64,000 nt of DNA from Calvatia gigantea (lineage: Eukaryota > Basidiomycota > Agaricomycetes > Agaricales > Lycoperdaceae), in NCBI GenBank assembly GCA_025093985.1, contig JACAAK010000005.1:496001-560000 (forward strand). The letters are read 5' to 3'. Made by a program: the position numbers and the translations under genes. Under the pieces are notes generated by a model. That model was given only the letters and a program-made list of their open reading frames with translations, was not told where the DNA came from and did not search any database. Of this stretch, positions 34,396-45,550 are shown piece after piece (within the stretch, counting starts at the first letter, position 1; each line of letters begins with the position of its first letter).

Positions 34396-36070
34396 TTCAC
34401 AGTGACCCATTATCACGTAGTTTATCGAAGGGATGCTTACGGATCTCGGTGGTCTCCCACTCGACCGTGTCCAATCCATGCTTCGCTTCGCACCCGGATA
34501 CGACCAGTCTGTTGAACAGCTCGCAGCATTTTTGGAGGCTGCGAGGCGGGAGGGTGTTGTGATATGTCGAGAAGGTGTTTGAAGGTTAAACAAGTGAGGG
34601 GAATTAGGAAAGGAGGTGGTTAGGTGTTGTTGATTTCGTTTTACATATCATTGGACTGTTGTATTACAGGATCATACAAAATCTGGAATTATCCTTGGCG
34701 TTCCTGGGATCAGTGTAATGTTGCTGGGAGCTGAGCTGGACTTAAAGCTTGAGCTTTGAGTTGCTAGAGGCGCCACAAATACAAATCAAGGTAACTCACG
34801 CATCTTGAGTTTGGCTGAGCTGGGCTCAGACAGTAGGGTTGATGATCATTATGCTGTGGATATGAAGCAGTGGATTTTCTTTCATTTCCGCAGTTCATTG
34901 GTTGTCCTTCGACACCTATTTCGCGAAGTTGCAATGGCTGAAGCTGAAATCACCTTATAAAACCCGAACAACGGAAGGACCAGCATCATGGTCTCGAACG
35001 ACTTCATGCGGCCTCACCAGTAACGATGAACCCTGGGCCCGTTTTCCCAGTTTGAAGCAAAACACGACCCTGCATGTAACGATGAGCAAATGCGGGTTTT
35101 GCTTCCAAAGGTCAGCTAAGTAATTAGTGTCAAGTCATTTGCTCATACCCTCATTAAACTTTTCTGGAAGTGTAACATAATCCGGAAATGCGGGAATATG
35201 ACTCTAGTCAGGACAGGGTCTACAATCTGAAAGGTTGAACTTATAAAACAGCTGGTGATTTTCATGCCATAAAACAAACATTTGTCCTTCTATCCTTCTC
35301 ACACATTAGCAACAAAGGCTGGAGTCATGCAACCAAATAGTGAAAAGGCCGAGACATTGTTGTCGAGCTACTCCAACAGGCCACCACAAACAAGGATGTT
35401 CTCCATGAGCCTTGGACCTCTGGCGTCGTCAACCTCCCCAGACTCCCTGAGACCATCCTCTTTTATGAACGGCAGGACAGCACTCCAAGGTTGAGTGTTT
35501 CACATTCAGTTAGCTGCAAGCCTCTTGTTGACCTGCCCATAGTTTTCAGATTGGGTTTGAGCCTCACCCCAGCTCAGGTGGAAAATCTCAGTGACGTGTG
35601 CCAACCTGCTATATTTGGCCTCAACCAAAAGGATGTTCTTGACGAGATGTATCACAAAGCCTGCAAGCTCGACACAGGCAAATTCTTATGGAACTTCAAT
35701 CCTAAGTAGGCTTGCTTCTAGCCTCTTTCCCTGGGGTTCCCTCGACAGGGGCACTCACTTCGAGTTGTACAAACTCAATGTCTACGGTACCACATTCCTT
35801 GGCCCTTGTTTATGGCAGTGGCTGATGTTCAGCTCGGGTGAAGGCTCATTTTTCAAAGTACATTAGGACACTCTGCACAGCAAGGACATGTTTGGCTCCC
35901 TCGTGGTTCTATTGCCCTTCAACCATAAAGGCGGAAACTTACTCTTGAGACATCATGGACATGAATACACTTTTGATGGGTCTGTGCTTCTCAGGAATGC
36001 CCTTTCCATTTCTGTTGCCTATGTTGGATTCTTCAGTGATGTCGAACATGAAGCTACATTCAGACACTGT
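34396..36070. repeat. Dispersed segmental duplicate, copy 2, uninterrupted (matches 26,207-27,206 plus 32,744-33,418)
   Basis: Matches copy 1 at offset 8,189 up to 35,395 and then at offset 2,652 up to about 36,070. At 35,391-35,395 (caagg) it has the uninterrupted target sequence acaaacaaggatgttctcc where copy 1 carries the copia element. The left border abuts the truncated tyrosinase, sharing only ttcacag-type short identity. Confidence 0.92.
34421..34582 (+). pseudogene. APC2: Duplicated last exon of APC2
   Basis: A copy of the winged-helix exon (FIEGMLTDLGGLPLDRVQ to the TGA stop), preceded by only part of its intron with the AG acceptor. There is no upstream exon or promoter of APC2 here. 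It belongs to the 1.68 kb duplicon that ends against the tyrosinase fragment. Confidence 0.85.
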
Positions 36071-36199
36071 CTTATGATCATCTACAATCTCTACTTTGAT
36101 TCTAAGAAGCATGCCCCTGTCACCCAGTTTCCAGAAAAAAGGTTCCTAGTATTACACTGCTCTATGCCATACAGGATAATAATCAATGTCCTCCTTTGA
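35396..36199 (+). pseudogene. Fe(II)/2-oxoglutarate dioxygenase-like pseudogene, copy 2
   Basis: Almost identical to copy 1 up to 36,070, with the same frameshifts and the same TAG after FFKVH, so the gene was dead before the duplication. Here the family continuation IIYNLYFDSKKHAP follows DVEHEATFRHC, showing that this copy keeps the original downstream sequence. Its end overlaps the 3' end of the NACHT gene on the other strand. Confidence 0.7.
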
Positions 36200-38576
36200 T
36201 GGTGCCCATTTGCAGCTCAACATGCTGAACTCAGGGGGCCACCCAATATAAGGTTCAAACCCAGTAGTCCAAAATATGGCAGCCTTTGAACTATATCCAA
36301 GCAGAAAGTAATCCCCTCCACAACCACTACCTCTCTGTCCAGAGTTTGAGAAAACAGCTGTAGAAAGAGGGCTAGCAAAATGACCTACCAACTCAAGGGG
36401 AAACATAGCTGGCCTACTGATCCACAATGACCTAGTCATAACCTCCATGTATTCCAGTAGCTGGATATCTACCTCACTATGAGGTTCTGTACGAATAAAA
36501 TCATTTGGAGAATGCTGTATAGTCAAGAAGTATCAGTATAGGAGCAAGCAGCAACAGCAGTGATCCAGCACATTTACCTTCCACAACTTGTTAACAAAAT
36601 CACAAAACTTCTCAAGGTCAGTTTGAATACACCTAAAGTCAAAGTCTTGAACTTGAGAGAGTAGAGCTCCATCCCACCTGGCCACTTGGGAGCAGGCCCA
36701 CCAACAGTGTTCTTCTGCAAATTCTCCAATCTCGAGAGAAATTTCATTTTTATTGTATTCTGAAACCCACTCAAGGTCTGGCAAAATCGTAGGTTCATAT
36801 GAATCATCAGATCTTGCGGCCAGTCCTAAGAGGTGGTAAGAATATCATCCTCAGAGTCTGTGATAGCAAGCTCACGCTTAGTATAGAGGAACTCCAGATA
36901 AGCCTTGTGCCAGAAGAGACACAACTTGGCACAATCAAGCCATACATCCTGTTCGTTCATGGCAAACTGACCCGAGCGACTGGGATCTAGGAGGTAGTCC
37001 GGGAACGACGCATGGTAAAATTGCAGGTGCCTTCGGAAAGCAGCTTCAGGTAAGGGTACATCAATCACAGAATGCAGCTTTCGGAGAGCTTTGTAAAATG
37101 TGGTTTGGTCTATGCGGAGGAAATTGCAGAGGCTCTGGATTGACTGAATAGAGTCTACAACAAACTCTCTATTCACGGAGTAACCAAGTATTCGCTTTGT
37201 CGCTGGGAGGATCTCTTCTGGTACACCAAGAAGAATTCGGGTATAGAGAGCATCCAGTGCCTCGAGAGGGTTTGAGCCTCCAATCCTAACGCCGCCGAGG
37301 AAGGACAAGAGGGCATCAAGCTGAGCCATTGGAGCCGCATAAGTCGGGTCACCAATATATCGGAGTGAGGCTGAGGCAAAACCAAAGTGACCTGAGGCAT
37401 AATCAGAAAGCGTAGCGACCCGATCTTCGGACGGCCACGTTGGAGTTGTGACATCCTGAAAGTCGGCCTTGATTCCTGCCAACCCATCCCGGAGATAGAA
37501 GTCGACGTCGGCAATTGACTCCGCGTCAATCACGAGTTCCTCGCGACCACAGTTGACAGTGAAGTCCGCTCGCGAGAAAACGCACTTGAGATGTGGCTCT
37601 GGTCGACTGCAGATCAGCCAAAGAAGTGGGAAGTCTTTCTTCAGTCGAACGACTTCGCTAATCATTTCGATGATCTCCCTTTGGGCGTCCTCTCCTTTGC
37701 ATTCATCCAATCCGTCCAACACGACAAGAAGCGGTTCCTGTACGTTTTGGTGCCCCTGGGCCTGCAGAAATGACAAAGGCTCGATGATAAGTTTCTTGAA
37801 TTGCGTGCGGCGCGCTTTTTTTCGTAGCAACTCAGGGTCGTTAGCAAGTTGAGCCGCTACGAGGGATTTGTATTCGGGGAGGCACACGGCCAGTTGGTAC
37901 ACGAGGCTGGGAATGACAGTATTGGGGTCGTTACGATCGTTGGGTCGGGAAAAGAAAAAGGAAGCGCCTAGACGCCCAATCTCGGCACAGTGCTCAGCAA
38001 GCGTCTGCGCGACCGCAGATTTCCCGGTGCCAGCTGGACCATGAAGCCACATCATGTTCCAGTCGCGCTCAGGGCCTGCCAACCAGTTGAATAGTTTACC
38101 CCCAATTTTTAAGCGTGTACCAGGATGACATAGCGGAGGCGGGAATCGAGCGCTGGAGTCCACTGTAGCATCGAGGTTGGCGTATGGTGCGATGCGTTCA
38201 AGCACTGGGTGAAGCTCTAAATTCCGAGGTATTCTCCGCTTAACGCTCATGGCGGTTAAGATTGCAGTTGGGGTTGCTCACCTGGCGTTCCTGCCGCAAA
38301 GTTCTGGACGATCTGACCCCGGTTTTCGATGAACGTTGGCTGTTTGACAACAAAGTTATTTGCGCCGCTGAAGATGCCATATCTGTGTCGATTGCCGTAC
38401 AGTGGTTGCGATGGACCTAAAATCCATGACCCATTTAGTGCACTGATCGGAAAACGGGCAATCTGAGCTACCTCTTTCCGTGGCGGTGGGGTCCGGGGGG
38501 AATGGATCGGATTGTTGACGTCTGGAGCGCCTGAGACACTGGACGAGGCGGTCGAACAAACTATCGAAGAGCATCG
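36152..38576 (-). CDS. NACHT-domain NTPase (fungal NLR-like), three main exons plus an upstream exon
   Basis: Main exons 38,228-36,876, 36,825-36,578 and 36,514-36,152 join in phase through introns of 50 and 63 bp, giving about 660 residues with the upstream exon (IFSGANNFVVKQPTFIENRG near 38,350). The NACHT domain has a P-loop GPAGTGKSAVAQT, Walker B region LLVVLDGLDECKG, and the sensor-type LLWLICSRPEPHLK. The helical region and the agaric C-terminal tail (EEHCWWACSQVARWDGALLSQ) follow. Such STAND proteins are thought to act as switches in self/non-self or stress recognition; no WD or ankyrin repeats are present here. I prefer splicing into 38,228 over starting at the ATG at 38,250, because the exon upstream fits the family's usual N-terminus. 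The 5'-most exon border is unresolved. Confidence 0.78.
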
Positions 38577-39315
38577 TGGATCGTGTGGTGAGGGACGATG
38601 GAAAGAAGCAAGGAGCGCCTAGGCCTCAAGCTGTTGTGACGGCCACATTGAGCGCCTGAGCTAGCGCTGGTTATGCTTAAGCGCAGAAATCCCATCACAC
38701 TCCCGTTGAGTGATCGCGAGTTGTTCACGTCTGTCTCTACTTCCCTGCGACAGGCTACACTCAATTTCCCGGGTTTTCCACACCTTCTCATCAGTAAGCC
38801 TGCACTTCCAATAAAGACACTAACGGCTCTCAGTCTCAACAACGAGATCCATATCATGAACATGAATCGTATATATGTACTCAATATTTCGAGCGTGTCA
38901 TTATCTTCTATGGGTTACAAATAAACCAAAAAGCTACAAATACAAAAATATGTATGAGTGTCGGTTATCGTTATGTGTAAGTATCTGTCTCCATCCATGA
39001 ACACGAAAGGCTCGTATCAAACGCCCCCGCACTCGGATCACTGGTGCGTGATGGACAAGTTGGTCTCGGGTGGGTATATGTACGGTTTTCCACAAAGCCA
39101 GGTCGTGGACTATGGTGAAAGGTTGAATATATGCATTAAAATCATGGATTGCGTGCGTTCACGTGTGTGTGAGGTAGCAGATGAGTTAGTGGGGTATGGA
39201 GGTGGGTATGGCAACGGATGAGTACGGCGAGTATAAATCGCTCCAGGGCGACGAATGTTCCAGTAAAGATAGCAGTGTGAGTGAGTGGGTGGTCGTGGCT
39301 TGCAGGCTGTATAAA
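38577..39315. other. Intergenic region in the first tandem unit (repeated at 41,257-41,995)
   Basis: No gene recognised. It lies between the 5' end of the NACHT gene and the 3' end of the hypothetical membrane-protein gene, so it should contain the NACHT promoter. Confidence 0.45.
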
Positions 39316-40109
39316 TCATCGAACGGCAAAGACATAGGGTAAACCAGCCCCTATATCCCTCAACTCGGGACTCTGCCACTCACTCTCATCTTCCTTAAAC
39401 AACAGACTCGTGACAGAGTCCGTTGAGAAGTCTTTCGCATGTGATCTTCTTGGGGTGGTAGGTGGGGGTAGTGCGAGGGAAGTTTGGGATAGATGGTGTG
39501 AGGAAGTACTGTGTCCGTATGGTCCTCTGTATACGTTATTCCGGGATCGTTTTCCTGTCGTCCGTTTGATTGAATCTGACCTAGAGATTGATGGGCGTTG
39601 TTCCTCCTCTTCTTCCTCCTCCCAGGTGCCAGTGCCGTCGTCGACTTCGTCTTCCTTCACGTCGCTCACCACGACAACTTCTCTGTTCAACGCATGCTTG
39701 CCTTCTTCAATCAGCCGCACTAGTTTATCTTGAATCCAATCCATCTAAAATTTGGGCGTGAGTTTAAATAAACTCAGGTGGTTATGATCCCAAGTTGAAC
39801 ACGTACTTGATCCTCAGCAACCTCCTCCTGTGGCTCTTCGGCACGTCCGAAATCAAATTCAGGTTGCGGGTGCGTACTAGAACCAGCGGCGGCGGGAGCA
39901 CCAACACGTGGCGGGCTCACAATAGCCCCTGTCCTAGGAATCCGCGCTCTCCGAGAACGTTTCACACTATGCCTCGCGACCTTCTTACGCGGGGTCGGAG
40001 CAGGTAAAAGAGCAGGTGGGGCTTCCAACGATGAGGGAGGAGGGGTGGGATGCGAGATAGGTGACCATTCGCGTTCTTGGTAAGGCGGTGGTGGAGGAAG
40101 ATGGTGATG
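39316..40109 (-). pseudogene. Hypothetical membrane-protein gene, 5'-truncated copy
   Basis: Identical to the last two exons of the gene at 41,996-43,142 (the Pro-rich exon and the exon starting MDWIQDKLVRLIEEG), but it lacks the exon with the membrane helix because the tandem junction cuts it at 40,109. No promoter is expected. Confidence 0.75.
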
Positions 40110-41256
40110 GACGGCCACGTTGGAGTTGTGACATCCTGAAAGTCGGCCTTGATTCCTGCCAACCCATCCCGGAGATAGAAGTCGACGTCGGCAATTGACT
40201 CCGCGTCAATCACGAGTTCCTCGCGACCACAGTTGACAGTGAAGTCCGCTCGCGAGAAAACGCACTTGAGATGTGGCTCTGGTCGACTGCAGATCAGCCA
40301 AAGAAGTGGGAAGTCTTTCTTCAGTCGAACGACTTCGCTAATCATTTCGATGATCTCCCTTTGGGCGTCCTCTCCTTTGCATTCATCCAATCCGTCCAAC
40401 ACGACAAGAAGCGGTTCCTGTACGTTTTGGTGCCCCTGGGCCTGCAGAAATGACAAAGGCTCGATGATAAGTTTCTTGAATTGCGTGCGGCGCGCTTTTT
40501 TTCGTAGCAACTCAGGGTCGTTAGCAAGTTGAGCCGCTACGAGGGATTTGTATTCGGGGAGGCACACGGCCAGTTGGTACACGAGGCTGGGAATGACAGT
40601 ATTGGGGTCGTTACGATCGTTGGGTCGGGAAAAGAAAAAGGAAGCGCCTAGACGCCCAATCTCGGCACAGTGCTCAGCAAGCGTCTGCGCGACCGCAGAT
40701 TTCCCGGTGCCAGCTGGACCATGAAGCCACATCATGTTCCAGTCGCGCTCAGGGCCTGCCAACCAGTTGAATAGTTTACCCCCAATTTTTAAGCGTGTAC
40801 CAGGATGACATAGCGGAGGCGGGAATCGAGCGCTGGAGTCCACTGTAGCATCGAGGTTGGCGTATGGTGCGATGCGTTCAAGCACTGGGTGAAGCTCTAA
40901 ATTCCGAGGTATTCTCCGCTTAACGCTCATGGCGGTTAAGATTGCAGTTGGGGTTGCTCACCTGGCGTTCCTGCCGCAAAGTTCTGGACGATCTGACCCC
41001 GGTTTTCGATGAACGTTGGCTGTTTGACAACAAAGTTATTTGCGCCGCTGAAGATGCCATATCTGTGTCGATTGCCGTACAGTGGTTGCGATGGACCTAA
41101 AATCCATGACCCATTTAGTGCACTGATCGGAAAACGGGCAATCTGAGCTACCTCTTTCCGTGGCGGTGGGGTCCGGGGGGAATGGATCGGATTGTTGACG
41201 TCTGGAGCGCCTGAGACACTGGACGAGGCGGTCGAACAAACTATCGAAGAGCATCG
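40110..41256 (-). pseudogene. NACHT-domain NTPase, second copy, C-terminus lost
   Basis: Identical to the first copy over P-loop, Walker B and down to DVTTPTWPS, then the frame enters the opposite end of the tandem unit and stops after about 50 unrelated residues (ITIFLHHRLTKN...). The helical region and the C-terminal tail are missing. The P-loop part is intact, so a truncated NTPase could still be made, but I read it as a by-product of the tandem duplication. Confidence 0.8.
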
Positions 41257-41995
41257 TGGATCGTGTGGTGAGGGACGATGGAAAGAAGCAAGGAGCGCCT
41301 AGGCCTCAAGCTGTTGTGACGGCCACATTGAGCGCCTGAGCTAGCGCTGGTTATGCTTAAGCGCAGAAATCCCATCACACTCCCGTTGAGTGATCGCGAG
41401 TTGTTCACGTCTGTCTCTACTTCCCTGCGACAGGCTACACTCAATTTCCCGGGTTTTCCACACCTTCTCATCAGTAAGCCTGCACTTCCAATAAAGACAC
41501 TAACGGCTCTCAGTCTCAACAACGAGATCCATATCATGAACATGAATCGTATATATGTACTCAATATTTCGAGCGTGTCATTATCTTCTATGGGTTACAA
41601 ATAAACCAAAAAGCTACAAATACAAAAATATGTATGAGTGTCGGTTATCGTTATGTGTAAGTATCTGTCTCCATCCATGAACACGAAAGGCTCGTATCAA
41701 ACGCCCCCGCACTCGGATCACTGGTGCGTGATGGACAAGTTGGTCTCGGGTGGGTATATGTACGGTTTTCCACAAAGCCAGGTCGTGGACTATGGTGAAA
41801 GGTTGAATATATGCATTAAAATCATGGATTGCGTGCGTTCACGTGTGTGTGAGGTAGCAGATGAGTTAGTGGGGTATGGAGGTGGGTATGGCAACGGATG
41901 AGTACGGCGAGTATAAATCGCTCCAGGGCGACGAATGTTCCAGTAAAGATAGCAGTGTGAGTGAGTGGGTGGTCGTGGCTTGCAGGCTGTATAAA

Positions 41996-43142
41996 TCATC
42001 GAACGGCAAAGACATAGGGTAAACCAGCCCCTATATCCCTCAACTCGGGACTCTGCCACTCACTCTCATCTTCCTTAAACAACAGACTCGTGACAGAGTC
42101 CGTTGAGAAGTCTTTCGCATGTGATCTTCTTGGGGTGGTAGGTGGGGGTAGTGCGAGGGAAGTTTGGGATAGATGGTGTGAGGAAGTACTGTGTCCGTAT
42201 GGTCCTCTGTATACGTTATTCCGGGATCGTTTTCCTGTCGTCCGTTTGATTGAATCTGACCTAGAGATTGATGGGCGTTGTTCCTCCTCTTCTTCCTCCT
42301 CCCAGGTGCCAGTGCCGTCGTCGACTTCGTCTTCCTTCACGTCGCTCACCACGACAACTTCTCTGTTCAACGCATGCTTGCCTTCTTCAATCAGCCGCAC
42401 TAGTTTATCTTGAATCCAATCCATCTAAAATTTGGGCGTGAGTTTAAATAAACTCAGGTGGTTATGATCCCAAGTTGAACACGTACTTGATCCTCAGCAA
42501 CCTCCTCCTGTGGCTCTTCGGCACGTCCGAAATCAAATTCAGGTTGCGGGTGCGTACTAGAACCAGCGGCGGCGGGAGCACCAACACGTGGCGGGCTCAC
42601 AATAGCCCCTGTCCTAGGAATCCGCGCTCTCCGAGAACGTTTCACACTATGCCTCGCGACCTTCTTACGCGGGGTCGGAGCAGGTAAAAGAGCAGGTGGG
42701 GCTTCCAACGATGAGGGAGGAGGGGTGGGATGCGAGATAGGTGACCATTCGCGTTCTTGGTAAGGCGGTGGTGGAGGAAGATGGTGATGATGATGGTGGT
42801 GCCCCGGTTCGTTGTCGAATTCGGAACTGGAGTGGATGGTTGATGCTGCTATGGCTTTTGGTTGTTCTTTACCGCGGCCTTCATCTGTAAGTATATGGAA
42901 TGGTTGTTAGCAAAGGCTGTTGAGAGAGGGGAGTTGACTTACAGTCGGTAAACGGTAAGACCGACTGCGGTTCCGATTATTGCAGCACTGACAGCGGTGG
43001 AGACGATTGAACCAGCAAGACCGCGGCGTTTCTTGCAGGCAGGGGGGAGGTCTATATCGATGTTGAGGGAGATGAGTGCGTAAGTCATGAGTACGACGTC
43101 AAGAGTAGTGGTAGAAAAGAAGTGGTAGAAAAGAAGTGGCAT
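41996..43142 (-). CDS. Hypothetical single-pass membrane protein
   Basis: Not assigned to a family. The first exon recognised (43,142-42,943) codes for a basic KKRR stretch followed by a helix GSIVSTAVSAAIIGTAVGLTV, a likely membrane span. An exon rich in His, Pro and basic residues follows (HHHHHHH, PPPPPYQE, RKKVARHSVKRSRRARI), and a GTACGT intron joins EEVAEDQ to MDWIQDKLVRLIEEG in phase. The last exon is acidic (WEEEEEEEQ) and ends FAVR with a stop at 41,996. The first intron is out of phase with the assumed frame, so a donor or an upstream exon is mis-set; a possible first exon, MAPLPNRLQSSPSPS, lies near 43,720. Function unknown. Confidence 0.5.
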
Positions 43143-44061
43143 GAGATTCGGGAACGAAAGTGTTAAAAGTGAATATCAAATCCACTGAAAGAAATTGCGA
43201 AAAGAAATGAAGCCCGGAGGCAAACGAAAGTTAAAAAAGTGGTGTGAAGTGAAAGAGAAAAGAAAATTGTTGGAATGAAAGGGGTGTTGAATGCAGGTTT
43301 TTAATCCCTGCGGACAGGTTTAAAAGTCGGTGACGTGAGTAGCAACACGTGCATGGAGCATGGTATGGTACGCGGAGTCGTGGACCTCGAGTCCGCCTCG
43401 AGGCAAAAGGCGTCAGAAACACACAACATCCGAAACAGAAGCCCACAACCCACAAACCCCAATTGATTATCTATGTGTGTATATACCAGGCGAGATGGGG
43501 TTCGTACCTTCTGATTGATCGCGCGTGGATATGGCGTTGGCCATTTCCCTATACTTTGAAGGATTTCAAAGTAGCCACTCGTCAAAGCCAGGGTCGTCGT
43601 CGATTGACTAGACTCCGCAAATGCAGGCTCCCAACCGCGCTTGAGGTTATTCGGTTTGGTGATATTTGTGAAAGACGGTGAAGGGGAACTCTGCAGTCTG
43701 TTTGGTAAAGGCGCCATGGTTGGTCCTGTGGAGGTATAAAGGATGGATTGGAATGCCGAGTGTGTGTGAACCTCGAGTTCGGATGCGGGGGAAGTGGCTT
43801 GGGTTTGTGGACGCGAGTAGTTCGGAGAGAAGAGGTTTGGGAGTCCGGGTACTGAGAAACTGAAAGTGAATGGAAATGAGATGATCATTTTGTTTGGGTG
43901 CAGGATTAAATGGCGTCAAAGGTCGTGCAGGTTGTGAGTGGGAGGAGGTCACTTGTTCGGAAGACTGCCATTTCGCCTGTGCCGTCAATGTACCCAAACA
44001 GATCTATGCAATATCTGGTGTGGCTAGAATGCCAGGTATGGGCACTGGATGACTTCCCATA
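43143..44061. other. Region upstream of the hypothetical membrane-protein gene
   Basis: A minus-strand frame at about 43,717-43,560 (MAPLPNRL, later KRGWEPAFAESSQSTTTLA) could be the first exon of that gene, with a possible GTATAG donor after LQ. The remainder has no clear coding signal. Confidence 0.4.
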
Positions 44062-44066
44062 GGATT

Positions 44067-45064
44067 TGTTGAATCTTGATCTGGACCACTACATTGGTTC
44101 ATTCTAAATATAGATGAAACAGATCTAGAGAACATCACTCTCAGAGTGAGTAATATTAGCTATGAACTATTGCTATATTCTTGTAGGAAACAGCATCATA
44201 CTGTACTACTAGTTGCTGGTTAGAACTATTAATTAGATAGGTGCTGTTAACACATTATGCTCTAGATATGCTATTGGTAGTAAATAGCTCTCCCTATACC
44301 CAGGTTGTAGGGTGTTTCTCCAAGGACTTTAGTATAAGTACTTTCATGTATATGTGTTTATTCCTTAGACAATTCTACTCTACTTCATATTCATTTACAA
44401 CTCTTAGCTGTCAAGAGGGGAGTGTAATCCTGTAGTGGATTCTATCCACGTCAGGGACGCTAGTGGTGGAGGGTAGTTGTACTCTACCAACTAAGGTAGT
44501 AGACACCAGAGGGACTGGTAAGGAAGGTCAGTACATGTAGCAGCTAGAGCCAGCGATACATGGTGGCGTGAGTGGAACTCATGCTTAAGAGTATTAGACG
44601 AGTAGGAAGGAGTAACTGCAAGAGCAGTCTTTGTTGTCTCTTATTATAATTACACTACATAGAGGGTTTATATACAAGTCTCTGGAGTAATGCTGTGCAA
44701 CCTGAAACAGGGGAGCTATTATCTACACAGTAGCATAACTAAGTATAAATAGGCATATGTGAGTACTTTTAACACATGTTCTGATGGAAGCATGTGGAAC
44801 CTTCTATTCCAGCAACCTATAGTGCGGTATAGTGCTCTATATACTACTAGTCCAAAGTCTGTAGTCTGTATTCACTTATACCCAAGAGTGAAATACTTGA
44901 AGCACCATTACAGTCACATAAGTGAACTGACTCAGCATAGTGAGATGGTCTGAGATTCAACATTAGCAACACTTCTCTTACCTCTCAAACTATACTCTCA
45001 AGTAAGTATGACTACCCTCCACTACTGTGTAAATACTGTAGTGTTTTGTATGCTTATCTCAACA
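44067..45064 (+). mobile_element. Solo copia LTR (outer), split by a nested LTR
   Basis: The LTR runs from TGTTGAATCTTGATC to TGCTTATCTCAACA and is flanked by a perfect 5-bp target duplication ggatt (44,062-44,066 and 45,065-45,069). Taking out the nested LTR and one target copy leaves about 439 bp, equal to the 440-bp Copia-2 LTR at 45,111 and close to the 409-bp solo LTR at 29,329. Confidence 0.85.
44409..44962 (-). mobile_element. Nested solo LTR inside the outer solo LTR
   Basis: 554 bp, in opposite orientation to its host, from tgtcaagagggg to gagattcaaca on the plus strand, with a perfect 5-bp target duplication ttagc (44,404-44,408 and 44,963-44,967). In the minus sense it starts TGTTGAATCTCAGACC, a relative of the other copia LTRs here. 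Confidence 0.83.
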
Positions 45065-45110
45065 GGATTTAGAATTCTAGATCCAATTTCTAATGTTGAG
45101 ACAAGCATAC

Positions 45111-45550
45111 TGTTGAGACAAGCATACTACACGACCACAGTAATATACAGTGGTGGAGGGTAGTTGTTACTCACTGGGAATATAGACTTTGTAAGTTGAG
45201 GTAGTTGCTAAAGATGTAGAGTAGACAAGTATTCAGAGTAGAATTGTCTAAGGAAAGAATGCATATACATGGGGGTTTAAGTACTAAAGTCCTAAGAAGA
45301 AACGTCCTACAACCTGAAACAGGGTGAGCTATTTACTGCCAGTAGCATAAACAGAGCAACATGCATTAACAGCAACTATCTAATAGAATAGTCCATCCAG
45401 CTACAATATGTGCAGTATGATGCTGTTTCCTACATACAAAGTGCAAGGAATAATAGCTAAAGTCTCTCATCCTGAGAGTGAACTCTAACAATCTGTTTCA
45501 GCTATAAATAGACTGAACCAGCATAGTGGTATGGATCTGAGATTTTAACA
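45111..45550 (-). repeat. 3' LTR of Copia-2
   Basis: 440 bp, minus-sense start TGTTAAAATCTCAGATCC, with the polypurine tract GAGGAGGAG immediately upstream in coding sense. The plus-strand left end tgttgagacaagcatac is also found directly before it at 45,094-45,110. Confidence 0.85.

Larger units (their letters stand above)
37430..42789. repeat. Perfect-looking tandem duplication, unit 2,680 bp (37,430-40,109 and 40,110-42,789)
   Basis: All landmarks in the two units (for example open-frame ends at 38,250/40,930, 38,574/41,254 and 39,744/42,424) lie exactly 2,680 bp apart, and I found no difference by eye. The junction joins gtgatg to gacggccacg with at most one or two shared bases and no transposon. 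Each unit holds the 5' two-thirds of the NACHT gene and the 3' part of the hypothetical membrane-protein gene. Confidence 0.93.

Noticed and set aside
34902..35123. Conserved 73-codon frame present in both duplicon copies (also 26,713-26,934)
   Set aside because: Identity reflects recent duplication of the DNA; no domain or splice context supports a gene.
39410..39733. Plus-strand frame of 107 codons, repeated at 42,090
   Set aside because: It is a shadow of the acidic, Ser-rich exon of the hypothetical membrane protein on the minus strand.
44067..44962. A foldback element bounded by inverted TGTTGAATC ends
   Set aside because: The flanks do not match each other, whereas two separate target duplications (ggatt and ttagc) explain the ends as one LTR nested in another.
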